64,000 nt of DNA from assembly GCA_014084085.1 (NCBI GenBank), contig NPFB01000078.1:19684-83683 (forward strand), read 5' to 3'. How positions within the stretch are numbered: the stretch's first letter is position 1; the number at the start of each line of letters is the position of its first letter. The position numbers were made by a program, and so were the translations under genes. This stretch comes from Hondaea fermentalgiana (Eukaryota; Sar; Bigyra; Thraustochytrida; Thraustochytriidae). This document shows positions 47,911-57,233 of the stretch, piece by piece. The notes beneath the pieces were generated by a model. The model did no database searches, was not told the origin of the DNA, and worked only from the letters and a program-made list of their open reading frames with translations.

Positions 47911-48591
47911 TTAGAGGCCGCTCATGATGTTGAGCTTACCCCCACGCGCCTCGGCGGCCTTGTATGAGTCGAGATTCTTGATACGGTCCATGTAAGAGGC
48001 AATGTTGGGCCAGCGCGAGCTGTCGTTCTGGCCCCGTCGCAAGAAGAGTGCCTCGAGAGGAAAGGACATGTTCACGTCGGCACCGGTGATCTCGTTGCCC
48101 GCAAACCACTTGTTCGCGCCAAGGTGCGCCTCAATCATCTCGAGGTTCGTGTCAAGCTGAGGCCCAATGTAGGACGAGACCACCTTGTCGCAGACAGGCT
48201 TGAGGATAGGGCGCAAGAACCAGGGTGCCTGGTTCGGTACGGCCGAAAATACGAGCGTCATAACCAAAGGCGGCATGAGCGTGCCCTCGGCATAGTGCAT
48301 CCAATAGTGAAACTGGAGTCGCTCCGGCGTCCCAATGGAGGGCATGAGCTTGTTCTCGCGCTCGCAAAGGTGCATGATGATGGCGCCGGACTCAGCAATA
48401 GTAAGGTCTCCATCCTGGACCACTGGCGCCTTGCCAAGCGGGTGTACCTTTTTCAGTTCCGGGGGCGCCAGCCCGGTCTGAGAGTTGCGCTTGTAGTCCT
48501 TGATCTCGTACGGCAGCTGGAGCAGCTCGAGCAACCAGACGATGCGGTGCGACCGCGACATGTCCAAGTGGTGTACCGTAATGGGTGCCAT
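47911..48591 (-). CDS. Glutathione S-transferase, yeast Gtt1-like
   Basis: A 226-residue cytosolic or membrane-associated enzyme conjugating glutathione to electrophiles. The N-terminal thioredoxin-like domain (1-82) reads VHHLDMSRSHRIVWLLELL, then PPELKKVHPLGKAPVV (the cis-Pro loop) and TIAESGAIIMHL (Glu-Ser that binds the glutathione gamma-glutamyl group). The helical domain (90-220) has FHYWMHYAEGTLMPPLV and the N-capping-box region ITGADVNMSFPL. Each of these segments aligns with Saccharomyces Gtt1 (HSRAFRLLWLL, PPELKKIHPLG, LAESG, YVEGSLQPPL, LSGADILMSFPL). The Met at 48591 gives the exact family N-terminus. Length is normal and no residue expected for glutathione binding is obviously missing. 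Confidence 0.92.
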   Translation of the reverse strand: MAPITVHHLDMSRSHRIVWLLELLQLPYEIKDYKRNSQTGLAPPELKKVHPLGKAPVVQDGDLTIAESGAIIMHLCERENKLMPSIGTPERLQFHYWMHYAEGTLMPPLVMTLVFSAVPNQAPWFLRPILKPVCDKVVSSYIGPQLDTNLEMIEAHLGANKWFAGNEITGADVNMSFPLEALFLRRGQNDSSRWPNIASYMDRIKNLDSYKAAEARGGKLNIMSGL

Positions 48592-49901
48592 CTTCTGTAT
48601 TCCTTTAGTCTCCTCCTCTTTTCGGCCGAGGCCTGCTGTCTCGAGCTGCTACTTTCGCCTCGGCTCGTGCTCGTGCTCGTGCTCGTGTACGTGCCCGTGC
48701 CCGCGCGGTGTTGCCGTGGACTGCTCTGCTCTGACCTCCTGGCTGCGCGTCTGCACGATCGCCGTCTGCCTGATTGTCGCAAGCCATGCTTACAAATCTT
48801 TCTCAACAACTTTCTTCTTCTTTCCTCGCCCCGGGTCTGGTCTGCTTGGAGTCTGGTCTGCTTGGTCACTTGGACTGCGGATCCGATTCGGAACACGGAC
48901 GGAACCCGCTGCGGCCTGCTCATTCTGCGCGCTTCTTGAGGTTGTGATACAGAGGACTGGGCCAAAACAGACGTCAAAGGACGAGAGAATCCGAGCATCA
49001 TACGCATGGAGCTCGAGACAACAGAAGAATCCGAGCTGGTTTGTGTGCACAAGAGCGACCTGAAACGAGTTCGCTCCATGACCTTTGATTCCGGTTCCAT
49101 CGAATCGGCTGCGAGTACTTTGCTCGCGATACGGAATCTTTACCATCTCAGCGCCGCCTTGACTTGGTATCATCAACAATCCGTGCGACGATTTCTTCGT
49201 GAGATTGTTGGGCCATGTCCTTGTAAGATCGTTGTCTTTGTCGCCAATTACACTTGCATGAACGTGCTGGACAAGTATCTAGACAGAAAGCAAAGAACCC
49301 TTACTCACTGTCAATCTTCTCCAAAGCAACAGACGTATGAAGCTGTCACGTAGTACTACCAGGATATGCAAACAATTTGCAAATTTTGCGAACTTTGTTC
49401 TCGTATGAGAGGCGACCTCTACGAGCTTGATCTGCAGAGCTGCAACGAATCCAAAACGAACGCAAGAGAAGGTTTGATCCGTGTTTGGCTTCCGAGGGAG
49501 AAAGTAGATGTTTTGTTGGTGGGTTGGTAAATGGTGAAAGAGCAATTCCGTCTCAGTCAGAAGCGCAAGACAAAGTCCTCGGTACGCGGTCTCATTGGCT
49601 CGTGAGTGCTCTTGTCCATGAAAGTAGCCGCCGTCGCGGGCACCCGAGATTATGTCCGCCACATGCCAGACACAGGCGCTCTCATTTCGCTCTCAAGTTT
49701 CGCTGGCTCGCATTTTCTCTCGCCCTTCACGTTTCGCTCTCAAATCGATGATTTAAGAGAGCGCGCCAAGGCATGCATTCTGCATGAGCAGAGACCCCGC
49801 TTGCAACGTGGTTGCCAGTCTTGGCAAAACCGTATTGGCAGGCAGGCAGGCAGGCAGGCAGGCAGGCAAGGCACTCGTGAAGGCAAGGACGCCCCGCGAT
49901 C
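48592..49901. promoter_or_regulatory. Divergent region between GST (-) and the next plus-strand gene
   Basis: About 1.3 kb, head to head, so both promoters must be here. It has a (GTGCTC)n run at about 48668-48690 and (GGCA)8 at 49837-49868, about 35 bases before the next start codon. A 115-codon plus-strand frame at 49006-49353 begins convincingly but has no recognisable domain, so I do not call it a gene. Confidence 0.45.
49837..49868 (+). repeat. (GGCA)8 microsatellite in a 5' leader
   Basis: Eight perfect GGCA units ending 33 bases before the ATG at 49902, so length changes would alter the 5' UTR of that gene. Confidence 0.92.
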
Positions 49902-52328
49902 ATGACCACCAGCGATGCCGACGATGTCATTCTGGTCCTTGAAGAAGACTCTGCGCAGCACGCAAGCTACAACGAGACGCTCTCCGCGCCCGGGCCGCCG
50001 ACGGCGGTCCTTCTCTCGCCGTCTCTGTGCGCGCCCGCATCCCCGGCGTCAGCGACGACGTCCTCCTCGATGTCGCGCGGGTCCTCGTCGCCAGTATCCA
50101 GGCGAGGCGGCGGCGGGTGGTCGTTAGACGGAGACGCAGACACGCTTCGAGTCCGGGGCGCGGCGGCACGCTCGCGCGGCGCGATGGGGAAGCGGCGCCT
50201 TTCGCGCGGGGCCGCGGGGCCGCGCGCGGGCTCGAGCGGAGCGCGGCGCTCCAGACGGGCCCGCGCCGACGAGGACTCCGACTCTGACTCTGACCCGGAC
50301 TCGGGGATGGACTCCAGCTCTGGCTCGGAAAACGCGCAGACCGCTTCGGACGACGGCGCCAAGAACGGGCGCGCGAGGGCGAAAGCAAAGGCGAAGGCAG
50401 ATATAGACTTGGACTCGGACTCCGATTCGGACTCCGATCTCGACGATGATATCGTCTTGTCGACCATCGCCAAGAGGCAAAAGAACCAAACAGGCAACAA
50501 CACCCAGGGCCGACGGACAAGCTCGGGACGCACCGAGCTGCTCGCTGCGCGAGCAGAGGCAGAAGCGGAGGAGAAACGCACTCGGGAGAATTTGCGAAAT
50601 GCTGACGATGAAGTTGCCGAGCTTGAGGCCATGCTCAAGGCCCAAGAAAAGGAAAGGGCCCAGTTTGAGAAGACGATGAAAGAAGAAAAGGCCAAGACTC
50701 TGGCTCAGAAGAATGCCCACCAGCGCGAGCTTGCTGAGCTAAAAAAGCTCGCCGTCGGAGAGACGAAGAGTATCAACACAAGCCACTGGTCCATCGGCGC
50801 CCTCGTGGATGTCTTTGGGGATGTTGATGATGATAAAATCAGCTTTCCACTCGACGTTGAACTCCGTGACACAAGCGATGAGAGCCGTGGGGGTGCACGC
50901 GCAACATGGCTTTGGAATAAAGTGCGGGCCGTAGCTGTTGCTCGCGACGAGCAAAAGGGGGCGACTCTTTTGCTCCGCACTCGTGCCCTCGTGACAGTGG
51001 CAGCGAAGGCACGCGAGAGTCTGCCCAGCGACATCTCGAAGTGGCTCGTTACCGGGATGCTGAAGGCTGAAGGAGAAGAGGCCTCATTCGCTGCATGGGA
51101 CTGCCTTCGTATGATTTTGAGTGGAGACCAGACTGCACGCATGGGAGTCAATTACTTTATGGAAGTTGGACTCTCTCCTTCAACGGCGCCCGCGCTGCCC
51201 GCTTGGATTCCATCGAGCGCAGATCTCAACGCGATTCTCGACTGGATTGGCATGGGAAGCACCGGTGGACAAAGCCGGCAAAGGAGAGTTGAGATCTCCG
51301 ATTGGCAAGAGCTTGCTTACTCCGCAGACGCAGAGGATACTGGCTTTCAACCGCAGTCAAAGTTGCGCGCGATTGGTCGCATCGAACGATTCTCGAATTT
51401 TGTCTCGCTTTGCGCTAGACACAAGTGGCTGGACACGGGCAACACCGAGGAGACAAGCGAGCTCATCGTTCGTCTTTGTTTGATGCGCGTCGATGTGAGC
51501 GCTCGACAAAGCCAAGTCTTTCATCCCAGCCTTGCGCTCGAGCACGTACTGCTGGCCATTCCCGAAAAGCAGTGGCAAGAGGTGGTGACGCGTGCTATTT
51601 CGGGGTTCATCGAGCGACTGTTGGACGGAGCGAAGAGCAACCCTCGCAGCGGCCTCATGAAGGATGAGAGCGCGGAGATGCAAGCCCTCGAGCCCTTTTG
51701 CGTGGCCTCTTTTGCTGTTTTCTTTTGTATGTCTACTTTGCACGCCTCGCAGCCACGGAGCCTCGAATTCAAGGTTCTCACATGTCTTTGTTGGCTTCGA
51801 AATGAGCGAGTGCACGCCCAATGGCCGCTCTTTTCGCCACAAAACATGGACGAGTCCGAGGTGTTTCAAAAATGTTTTGGCGCGGTGCGTGTCGGGGCCC
51901 GTGGAGCCGAGGAAGAGGATGTGAGCCTCGCAGCTCGTGCCGTGGCGCATCTGAGCCTGCGCCTCGTGATTCGAGGCGTCGAAAGCAACGACAAAGACGT
52001 GGATCTGAATGGTCCCATCTACCGTGCGCTCACCGTTTCAGCCATGTGTTTGAGCCAGCTCATGGAAAGTTTCGAAGGGGAGACCAAGGGCCCGCTTGCG
52101 GCGGAGCGAAATGCCACCTACGCCACCGTTTTGGAGCTTTTTGCCAAGCTTCCGCAGAACGACACGCGATATCTCGCCTTACTCAACGTCTTCCAAAGGT
52201 ACATTAACGACAGCATTCTCGACCGCCATCGCGCCTTCAAGTTGTCATCGAACCGTGCTGGGAAGTCCGTACAATCAAAGCTGGCCTTTGCCCCCGTCTC
52301 CAATGCTGCCAAGACTGTTGGCCCCTAA
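49902..52328 (+). CDS. Unrecognised protein with acidic Ser/Asp tail region, coiled coil and helical C-terminal domain
   Basis: An 808-residue protein, probably nuclear. Residues 1-200 are disordered, with Arg/Gly-rich and Ser-Asp repeat stretches (SDSDSDPD type) and basic clusters such as KAKAKAK. A charged coiled coil follows (about 215-285, RENLRNADDEVAELEAMLKAQEKERAQFEK). The C-terminal 500 residues (about 300-790) form an all-helical, well-composed domain with WLVTGMLKAEGEEASFAAWDCLRMILSG, DLNAILDWIGMG and CVASFAVFFCMSTLHA. This layout resembles the SLF2/FAM178 (CANIN domain) type of SMC5/6-associated protein, but I cannot confirm that by eye and give it only as a suggestion. The end QSKLAFAPVSNAAKTVGP is Lys/Ala-rich. 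The start at 49902 follows directly after the (GGCA)n leader. Confidence 0.6.
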   Translation: MTTSDADDVILVLEEDSAQHASYNETLSAPGPPTAVLLSPSLCAPASPASATTSSSMSRGSSSPVSRRGGGGWSLDGDADTLRVRGAAARSRGAMGKRRLSRGAAGPRAGSSGARRSRRARADEDSDSDSDPDSGMDSSSGSENAQTASDDGAKNGRARAKAKAKADIDLDSDSDSDSDLDDDIVLSTIAKRQKNQTGNNTQGRRTSSGRTELLAARAEAEAEEKRTRENLRNADDEVAELEAMLKAQEKERAQFEKTMKEEKAKTLAQKNAHQRELAELKKLAVGETKSINTSHWSIGALVDVFGDVDDDKISFPLDVELRDTSDESRGGARATWLWNKVRAVAVARDEQKGATLLLRTRALVTVAAKARESLPSDISKWLVTGMLKAEGEEASFAAWDCLRMILSGDQTARMGVNYFMEVGLSPSTAPALPAWIPSSADLNAILDWIGMGSTGGQSRQRRVEISDWQELAYSADAEDTGFQPQSKLRAIGRIERFSNFVSLCARHKWLDTGNTEETSELIVRLCLMRVDVSARQSQVFHPSLALEHVLLAIPEKQWQEVVTRAISGFIERLLDGAKSNPRSGLMKDESAEMQALEPFCVASFAVFFCMSTLHASQPRSLEFKVLTCLCWLRNERVHAQWPLFSPQNMDESEVFQKCFGAVRVGARGAEEEDVSLAARAVAHLSLRLVIRGVESNDKDVDLNGPIYRALTVSAMCLSQLMESFEGETKGPLAAERNATYATVLELFAKLPQNDTRYLALLNVFQRYINDSILDRHRAFKLSSNRAGKSVQSKLAFAPVSNAAKTVGP

Positions 52329-52956
52329 AATCCGATGTGATGATATTTTTTTTCCAAACACTTGTGTTGTAATGTATAGATACTATAGAAGTCATCGTTG
52401 CGTCAGCCAGGCCAAGGCTGAGGCGCTTGATCAAGGCCGTGCCAAAGTTCAACACGGTTGTCGTCTCCGCAGCCGACAGTGGTTGGCTGAGTCTCCGACG
52501 ACGTGGGAGCAGTCGCATCGCGCATGCCTCTCGCTCATCACTCAGAAATTCCGAGCTTTCCACAAATAAAAAAGCATCCTGTTGCTCTCCCACTTCCTGC
52601 AACCAGGCCTAGTAGGTCGCCGAGGCCGCTGCTTACGACACGGCCGCCGCTGACGTCATGAGGGTCAGTCCGATGCGGGCCGCGGCCGGACCGAAGCGCG
52701 GCTTCCCTCCCTGCACCGCTCCGACGACGCAGACGATCCCAGACAGCGCGGCGCCGGCGCGCCTCCTACGCCGCTCCCCCCTTGCCGCGCCGCCGCGAGT
52801 CCGGATCCCAGTCGCGAGGTGGCGCGGCCTGCAGCTGCGCGCTGGTAATGCTTGTGGCACGAGCGAGGAAAGACGAGACGAGACACTGCGACCTCTCAGA
52901 GGTCTCTCTCTCCCAGGATCCATTCCACCAATCCCGGTCCGCGATCTCTTGCCTTT

Positions 52957-52983
52957 CCTTGCCTTGCCTTGCCTTGCCTTGCG
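52957..52983 (+). repeat. (CCTTG)n pentanucleotide repeat
   Basis: About five units of CCTTG, then degenerate copies (GCGTTTCCTTGCG). Confidence 0.85.
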
Positions 52984-53179
52984 TTTCCTTGCGTGGCTGC
53001 TTCTTGCGTTGTTGCGATTCCTTGCGGCGGCGAGATCCGCACTGTTGGCAGCGCGCGCTTCGGTTCGGCGCGGGCGGCTGTCCGTCCTCGAGGGCACATC
53101 ACGACCGAGTCAACCACGAAGGCCGTCTGTCCGTGACCGCGATAGCGATCCGTATCTTTCTCATCTGGAACGCAAGGTG

Positions 53180-53235
53180 CCAGCAGCAGCTGCAGCAAGC
53201 AGCTGCAGCAGCAAGCAGCAGCAGCAGCAGCAGCA
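53180..53235 (+). repeat. CAG-rich tract
   Basis: Interrupted CAG repeats (with CTGCAG and CAAGCAG variants) in the non-coding leader; the last part is six uninterrupted CAG units. Confidence 0.85.
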
Positions 53236-53299
53236 CGCAAAGACGAAGGCAGCAAACCCGCAATCTCGACGCCTCGGAAAGCAGCACTCACCGGAGTCG

Positions 53300-53338
53300 G
53301 AGCAGAGCCGAGCAGAGCAGAGCAGAGCCGAGCAGAAG
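53300..53338 (+). repeat. (GAGCA)n repeat in the amidohydrolase leader
   Basis: GAGCA and GAGCC units, about eight copies, ending 11 bases before the start codon. Confidence 0.8.
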
Positions 53339-53349
53339 AGAGGAGAAAA

Positions 53350-54570
53350 ATGACGACCCGCGCCGAGCCCGTCGAGGTGGACCCCTTCGCGGAGGAGAAC
53401 CAGCTGCAGCCGTGGCTGGACAAGGGCGCGCAGCTGAGCGACAGCGATCTCAAGGAGCTTGGCCTCGACACGCAGCGCATCATCGACCCGCACCATCACC
53501 TGTTCAACTTTGTTGACGGTGGCATCTCGACCGCCCCTGACGCAAGCAAGGGCAGCGAGGAGAGCGGGAAAGACGAGTCCAAAAAGAACCCGCTCCCGGC
53601 TCTCTTTTACGAGACCTTTGGTCGCCGCCTCCAGGTGAGCGTGCCGTACGAGGCCAAGGCCCTTAACAAGGACATCAACCGGCTCAACGTCCGGGGCACC
53701 GTCTTCATCGAGTGCGGATCTTACTATGACATGGAAGCGCCCGAACACCTGCGTTCCGTCGGGGAGACCGTCAAGGTGAACGAGATCGCCAAGTCGTGCC
53801 CCATCATCGGCAACCAGATCCGTGTCCCTAGCATGGCCATGGAAGAGAGCAAGCTCGAAGAGGTCCTCGACGCTCATGCCAAGGCGAGCACCATTGTCAA
53901 GCTCACGGGCGTTCGCGACCCGGTCGCCAAGATTGATCCCCGCATGCAAGGCAAGGTGCGCACTGCCATGGACCACAACATTCCGTACGAGCACCTCGCC
54001 TCGGACGAGTACGCCCGTGGCGCCAAGGTGCTCGAGCGTCGCGGTCTCACGCTTGATTTGTACCTCTTTTACCACCAGCTTCCCATGGCTGCCCAGCTTG
54101 CGCGCAAGGTCCCGAACCTGCGCTTGGTCATTGATCATTGCGGCGGCCTCATTGGCGACCAGGAGTACGCCAAGCCCGAGGTTCAACAGCAGATGCGGGA
54201 GGAGTGGGAGAAGAGCATTGAAGAGCTCGCCAGCATCCCCAACGTCCGCATTAAGCTTGGCGGCATCCTCATGTCGTACTGCGGCCTAGGCTTTGACGAG
54301 AAGGAGACCGCGCCCTCTGCCCAGGAGGTGGCCGACGCCCAGTACCCGTGGATGTCCTTCATCATTGACAAGTTCGGCGTCGACCGCTGCATCTTCGAGA
54401 GCAACTTTCCCATGGACCGCGTCTCGGTCTCGTACGAGAACTGCTTTGCTTCCTTCATGCTCATTGCCAAGCGCTACGGCTGCTCTGCTGAGGACATTGA
54501 CAAGATGTTCTACTCCAACGCGGTCGAGACCTACCAGCTCAATGTCCCGGAGACCCCGAACAAGCTCTAA
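53350..54570 (+). CDS. Amidohydrolase of the COG3618/Amidohydro_2 type
   Basis: A 406-residue TIM-barrel metal-dependent hydrolase. The metal-binding strand-1 motif is DPHHHLFNF (about residue 46). It is followed by VSVPYEAKALNKDI, VFIECGSYYDMEAPEHLRSVGET (about 120), VKLTGVRD, LDLYLFYHQLP, LVIDHCGGLIG with a metal-site His (about 263), VRIKLGGILMSYCGLGF, and RCIFESNFPMDRVSVSY (about 346-362). The last motif and VGETV/VNEIA match the predicted TIM-barrel hydrolases of COG3618, a family common in bacteria. The substrate is unknown; related proteins include lactonases. The protein carries about 40 extra N-terminal residues and ends in NKL, close to but not a canonical peroxisomal PTS1. The start at 53350 has good context (A at -3). 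Confidence 0.85.
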   Translation: MTTRAEPVEVDPFAEENQLQPWLDKGAQLSDSDLKELGLDTQRIIDPHHHLFNFVDGGISTAPDASKGSEESGKDESKKNPLPALFYETFGRRLQVSVPYEAKALNKDINRLNVRGTVFIECGSYYDMEAPEHLRSVGETVKVNEIAKSCPIIGNQIRVPSMAMEESKLEEVLDAHAKASTIVKLTGVRDPVAKIDPRMQGKVRTAMDHNIPYEHLASDEYARGAKVLERRGLTLDLYLFYHQLPMAAQLARKVPNLRLVIDHCGGLIGDQEYAKPEVQQQMREEWEKSIEELASIPNVRIKLGGILMSYCGLGFDEKETAPSAQEVADAQYPWMSFIIDKFGVDRCIFESNFPMDRVSVSYENCFASFMLIAKRYGCSAEDIDKMFYSNAVETYQLNVPETPNKL

Positions 54571-54970
54571 GCAAGGTATGATGTGGCGGATACGTAGTAT
54601 GTCTGGCTCCGGCTCCTCCTCGAAACGTTAAATTGATTTATTTTGTCCTTTTTTTGACTTTCCCGTTTGCTGTGCCGTGTTTGCCTCGTTAATACCCTTT
54701 TCTTTTCCCTTCCTCAGGCTGAGCTCTGGGCTCGTGCGGCAAACTTTTGACCAAAGAATGTGTCACGCTTTTCGGTGACGCAGAATCTTGCATCGTGCGA
54801 GCCCTGCTTTGTGGGCAACAAACCGGCAAGTCTTCCTTCGAGTGATCGCAGCCAAGCGACTTTGAGATGTCCCATGAGATGATTCGTACTGCATGCTTGA
54901 GGCAATCTATAAGAGAGGTGGGTGGGCGGGTTGGTGGGTTGGTCTGTGCAAAAACAAAGTGATCATCCAC
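54571..54970. other. Intergenic region
   Basis: 400 bases, AT-rich in the first 140 (3' UTR of the amidohydrolase gene). The remaining part is upstream of the proline-rich membrane protein. An in-frame Met at 54893 could extend that gene, but its 26 residues look like non-coding (YKRGGWAGWWVG). Confidence 0.4.
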
Positions 54971-56143
54971 ATGGCGACGCCACCCGGCGAGCGGCCGCCG
55001 CCGCCGCCGCTACCGCCTCCACCGGCGCCGCCGCCGCCGCAAAACCTGCTGCCGTCCCCCTCGGCTGTGACCGTACCCGGTGCGCATGCGCGCGAGCAAG
55101 AGGAGGAGGAGGAGAATCTTCTTGTCATGAACTCGCACGAGAGAGACTCCGCTACCTCGCGTGCGCTCGTCTTCAAGACGCTGAGCGCCGTGGACCTCGC
55201 GGGGGAAGGCTTAGAGGGAGGTGCGCGCGAAGTACGCCGCGCCTCGCAGCTCAAGCGTCGCCTGAGCATCATGAGCGAAGATCCAGACGGTGGACCTGTC
55301 AGCGGCAGGAGTATTGAAACAACAAGCAGTCACGGGAGCTTTGGCAGCCTTGGGGCCCTCGACAGAATAGGTTTCGCGCTCGAAAGCGGTCTCACCCCAC
55401 GTTCTGCCTCATCGCTCTCGCTCCAGGACTTGGAGTCTCCGCGCACATCGGGATCCGTATCTCCTCGAGGAAATAGCATCCATGTACATAATTTTCATTC
55501 CCAAAGCCCTGGCCTCGTTGGCAATGGCGAAAACAGCAGCAGCATTAAAACCAGCAACGGCGGTATCACCAACAGCAGTAGCAACACCAAGGGCAATCTC
55601 GGTACCACTCACGGCGGCGAAAGAAAGTTCACAATTGGTGGCGGTATCGATGTGCAGGCGCAGCGTCGTTCCTCCGCGCTTGGCGCCCTCTCGCCAATTC
55701 ATCAGGGTCGCGGCGGTACGCGAGCACAGCACATGAGCCCCACACGCATTTTCGCAGCGATCATGACGGTCATTATGATCTGTGTCATCGTGCTTTTCTT
55801 CCGCAGCAGCACAGCGAGACCTGTTACTTCCCATGAGGAGTCTGGACTCCACCTGGCCGAATTTGGCGCCAAGCATCCTCATCTTGTCGGGGTACTGGTT
55901 ATTACAAGTGCTTGTTTTGGTCTGGGCTTGGGCGCCAAGTATGTTGCTCGACGAAGGCAACTCGCTGAAGAACGCGTCCTCTTGGCACATGGAGACGAAG
56001 TTTTATCAAATGTTGTCGCAAAAGCACGTGCCGAATGGCAGGCCGGTCGCTTCAAAAACCAGCGCAGTCCCAATTCACCACATCTCGAACCCACTTCATC
56101 GCAAAGAAAGTGGGCAGCAGAGATTTTGTCCTCTGAATCGTGA
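54971..56143 (+). CDS. Proline-rich membrane protein with two predicted spans
   Basis: A 390-residue protein, not recognised. The N-terminus is Pro-rich (PPPPPLPPPPAPPPP), then a long hydrophilic Ser/Gly/Asn-rich region (about 50-255) with Ser/Arg patches (RRASQLKRRLS) that look like phosphorylation sites. Two hydrophobic segments follow: IFAAIMTVIMICVIVLFF (about 260-277) and LVGVLVITSACFGLGLG (about 304-321), separated by a short acidic/His-containing loop. A basic tail (KYVARRRQLAEERVLL) comes next. Likely topology has both ends cytosolic. The Met at 54971 was chosen over the upstream in-frame Met because the Pro-rich start is directly preceded by CCAC. AATAAA occurs near 56275, about 130 bases past the stop. 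Confidence 0.6.
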   Translation: MATPPGERPPPPPLPPPPAPPPPQNLLPSPSAVTVPGAHAREQEEEEENLLVMNSHERDSATSRALVFKTLSAVDLAGEGLEGGAREVRRASQLKRRLSIMSEDPDGGPVSGRSIETTSSHGSFGSLGALDRIGFALESGLTPRSASSLSLQDLESPRTSGSVSPRGNSIHVHNFHSQSPGLVGNGENSSSIKTSNGGITNSSSNTKGNLGTTHGGERKFTIGGGIDVQAQRRSSALGALSPIHQGRGGTRAQHMSPTRIFAAIMTVIMICVIVLFFRSSTARPVTSHEESGLHLAEFGAKHPHLVGVLVITSACFGLGLGAKYVARRRQLAEERVLLAHGDEVLSNVVAKARAEWQAGRFKNQRSPNSPHLEPTSSQRKWAAEILSSES

Positions 56144-56513
56144 GTTCATATTTTACTCAGAGAAAGCTGGACAATTGATCTGCATACGATCGTGCGTCTT
56201 CATGTACAATGGAATCATCCCATCATGCACGTATCGTTGTCAAACGTTATGCATAGGTATGCAGGAGAAACGAATAAAATAAAATAAAAAGGAAAGGAAA
56301 GTGAAAATGTACACTTGGTGAACAAAATGCAGAACAATGATTTAGCTTTTACATGTGCGTGCATGTGCGTACGGGGACAGACAGAGAAGGGGCCCAGAAC
56401 CTCGACGTGGCAATTACAAAAGAGTAAGCGCCGAGGCAATCCCTCTTCTTTTTTTTTCACAAGGAAGGCCCTGCTAAAAGTAAGTGACCTCGGGCAAAAA
56501 GAGGCTCCTCACC
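56144..56513. other. Convergent intergenic region
   Basis: 370 AT-rich bases. AATAAAATAAAATAAAAAG at about 56275-56293 gives several overlapping polyadenylation-like signals for the plus-strand gene. No gene. Confidence 0.5.
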
Positions 56514-57233
56514 TTATTCGACATGAGTAGAGACGGCCGCGGTATCCGGGGCTGGATCCGGATGCCTTGTAAAGCGGCGAATACGGAGATTTTGCAGCGG
56601 AAGGTGCATGCTGAACGAAAAGCTATGCCCGCCCGCATCGAGTTCGGCCATCTCGATTGCCCCGGGAAAGTTACCTGAAGACTGAGAAGCGGACTCGACG
56701 CCTTCGGCAATCTTTTCGCGCCTCCGGCGACGAATCTCCAATTTCTCTTGTAAAAGTTCCTTGGTCAGGTCGTCCGTCATACAGCACGCCATGATGATGG
56801 CGCAGACGAGTACCATAATAAAAGCAAGAATTGGTGAAATCGAATACCCAACGCCGCAGCCGTAAATGAGTGCCGGCTGCGAAACGATGGGGCACACAAA
56901 AGGTTCTTCCGGAATGGTGCATTCGCAGTACCCGGTCCCCGAATCGGCAGGGTCAGGGCAGAAATGGCACAGCAACGTCGTGCCATCTACAATTGTCTTG
57001 CCCACACACCCGGTGCACGTGTACCCGTCGCCGTCCTCGGTCCACGCGCTGTCTGGTAGGCTATCCAGGAAGCTCGCATCAACGCCTGTAGCGTTCGTTA
57101 CCGGTACCGTGAGGCTCGACGACCGCGCGTCGAGCAAGTCCGCCTCCTCGCCCGCGCACGGCTTCGCCGCCAGCGCCGCCAGCAGCGCCAGAAGCGCCGG
57201 GGAGAACCTCAAGAGCGTCATCATCATCTTCAT
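56514..57233 (-). CDS. Cysteine-rich single-span type I membrane protein
   Basis: A 239-residue protein, not recognised. A signal peptide (about 1-28: LLRFSPALLALLAALAAKPCAG) is followed by a small ectodomain with cysteines in pairs (CTGCVG, CHFC, CECTIP, CPIV; about 70-115), which may form a zinc-like or disulfide-linked knuckle. One membrane span (about 126-150, PILAFIMVLVCAIIMACCM) carries several Cys at the cytosolic edge that could be palmitoylated. The cytosolic tail begins with a basic stop-transfer (EIRRRRREK) and is about 80 residues, Ser/Gly-rich. A Met cluster (MKMMM) at the start leaves the exact initiation site open by a few residues. Confidence 0.6.
   Translation of the reverse strand: MKMMMTLLRFSPALLALLAALAAKPCAGEEADLLDARSSSLTVPVTNATGVDASFLDSLPDSAWTEDGDGYTCTGCVGKTIVDGTTLLCHFCPDPADSGTGYCECTIPEEPFVCPIVSQPALIYGCGVGYSISPILAFIMVLVCAIIMACCMTDDLTKELLQEKLEIRRRRREKIAEGVESASQSSGNFPGAIEMAELDAGGHSFSFSMHLPLQNLRIRRFTRHPDPAPDTAAVSTHVE

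Larger units (their letters stand above)
52329..53349. other. Intergenic region upstream of the amidohydrolase gene
   Basis: About 1 kb with several simple repeats: (CCTTG)n at 52957-52983, a CAG/CTGCAG-rich tract at about 53180-53235, and (GAGCA)n at about 53300-53338 that runs to just before the start codon. Probably a repeat-rich promoter and leader. No gene recognised. Confidence 0.5.

Noticed and set aside
49006..49353. A 115-codon plus-strand frame starting MELETTEESELV between GST and the next gene
   Set aside because: Composition is plausible, but there is no recognised domain, and the region must hold two promoters. Transcript evidence would be needed.
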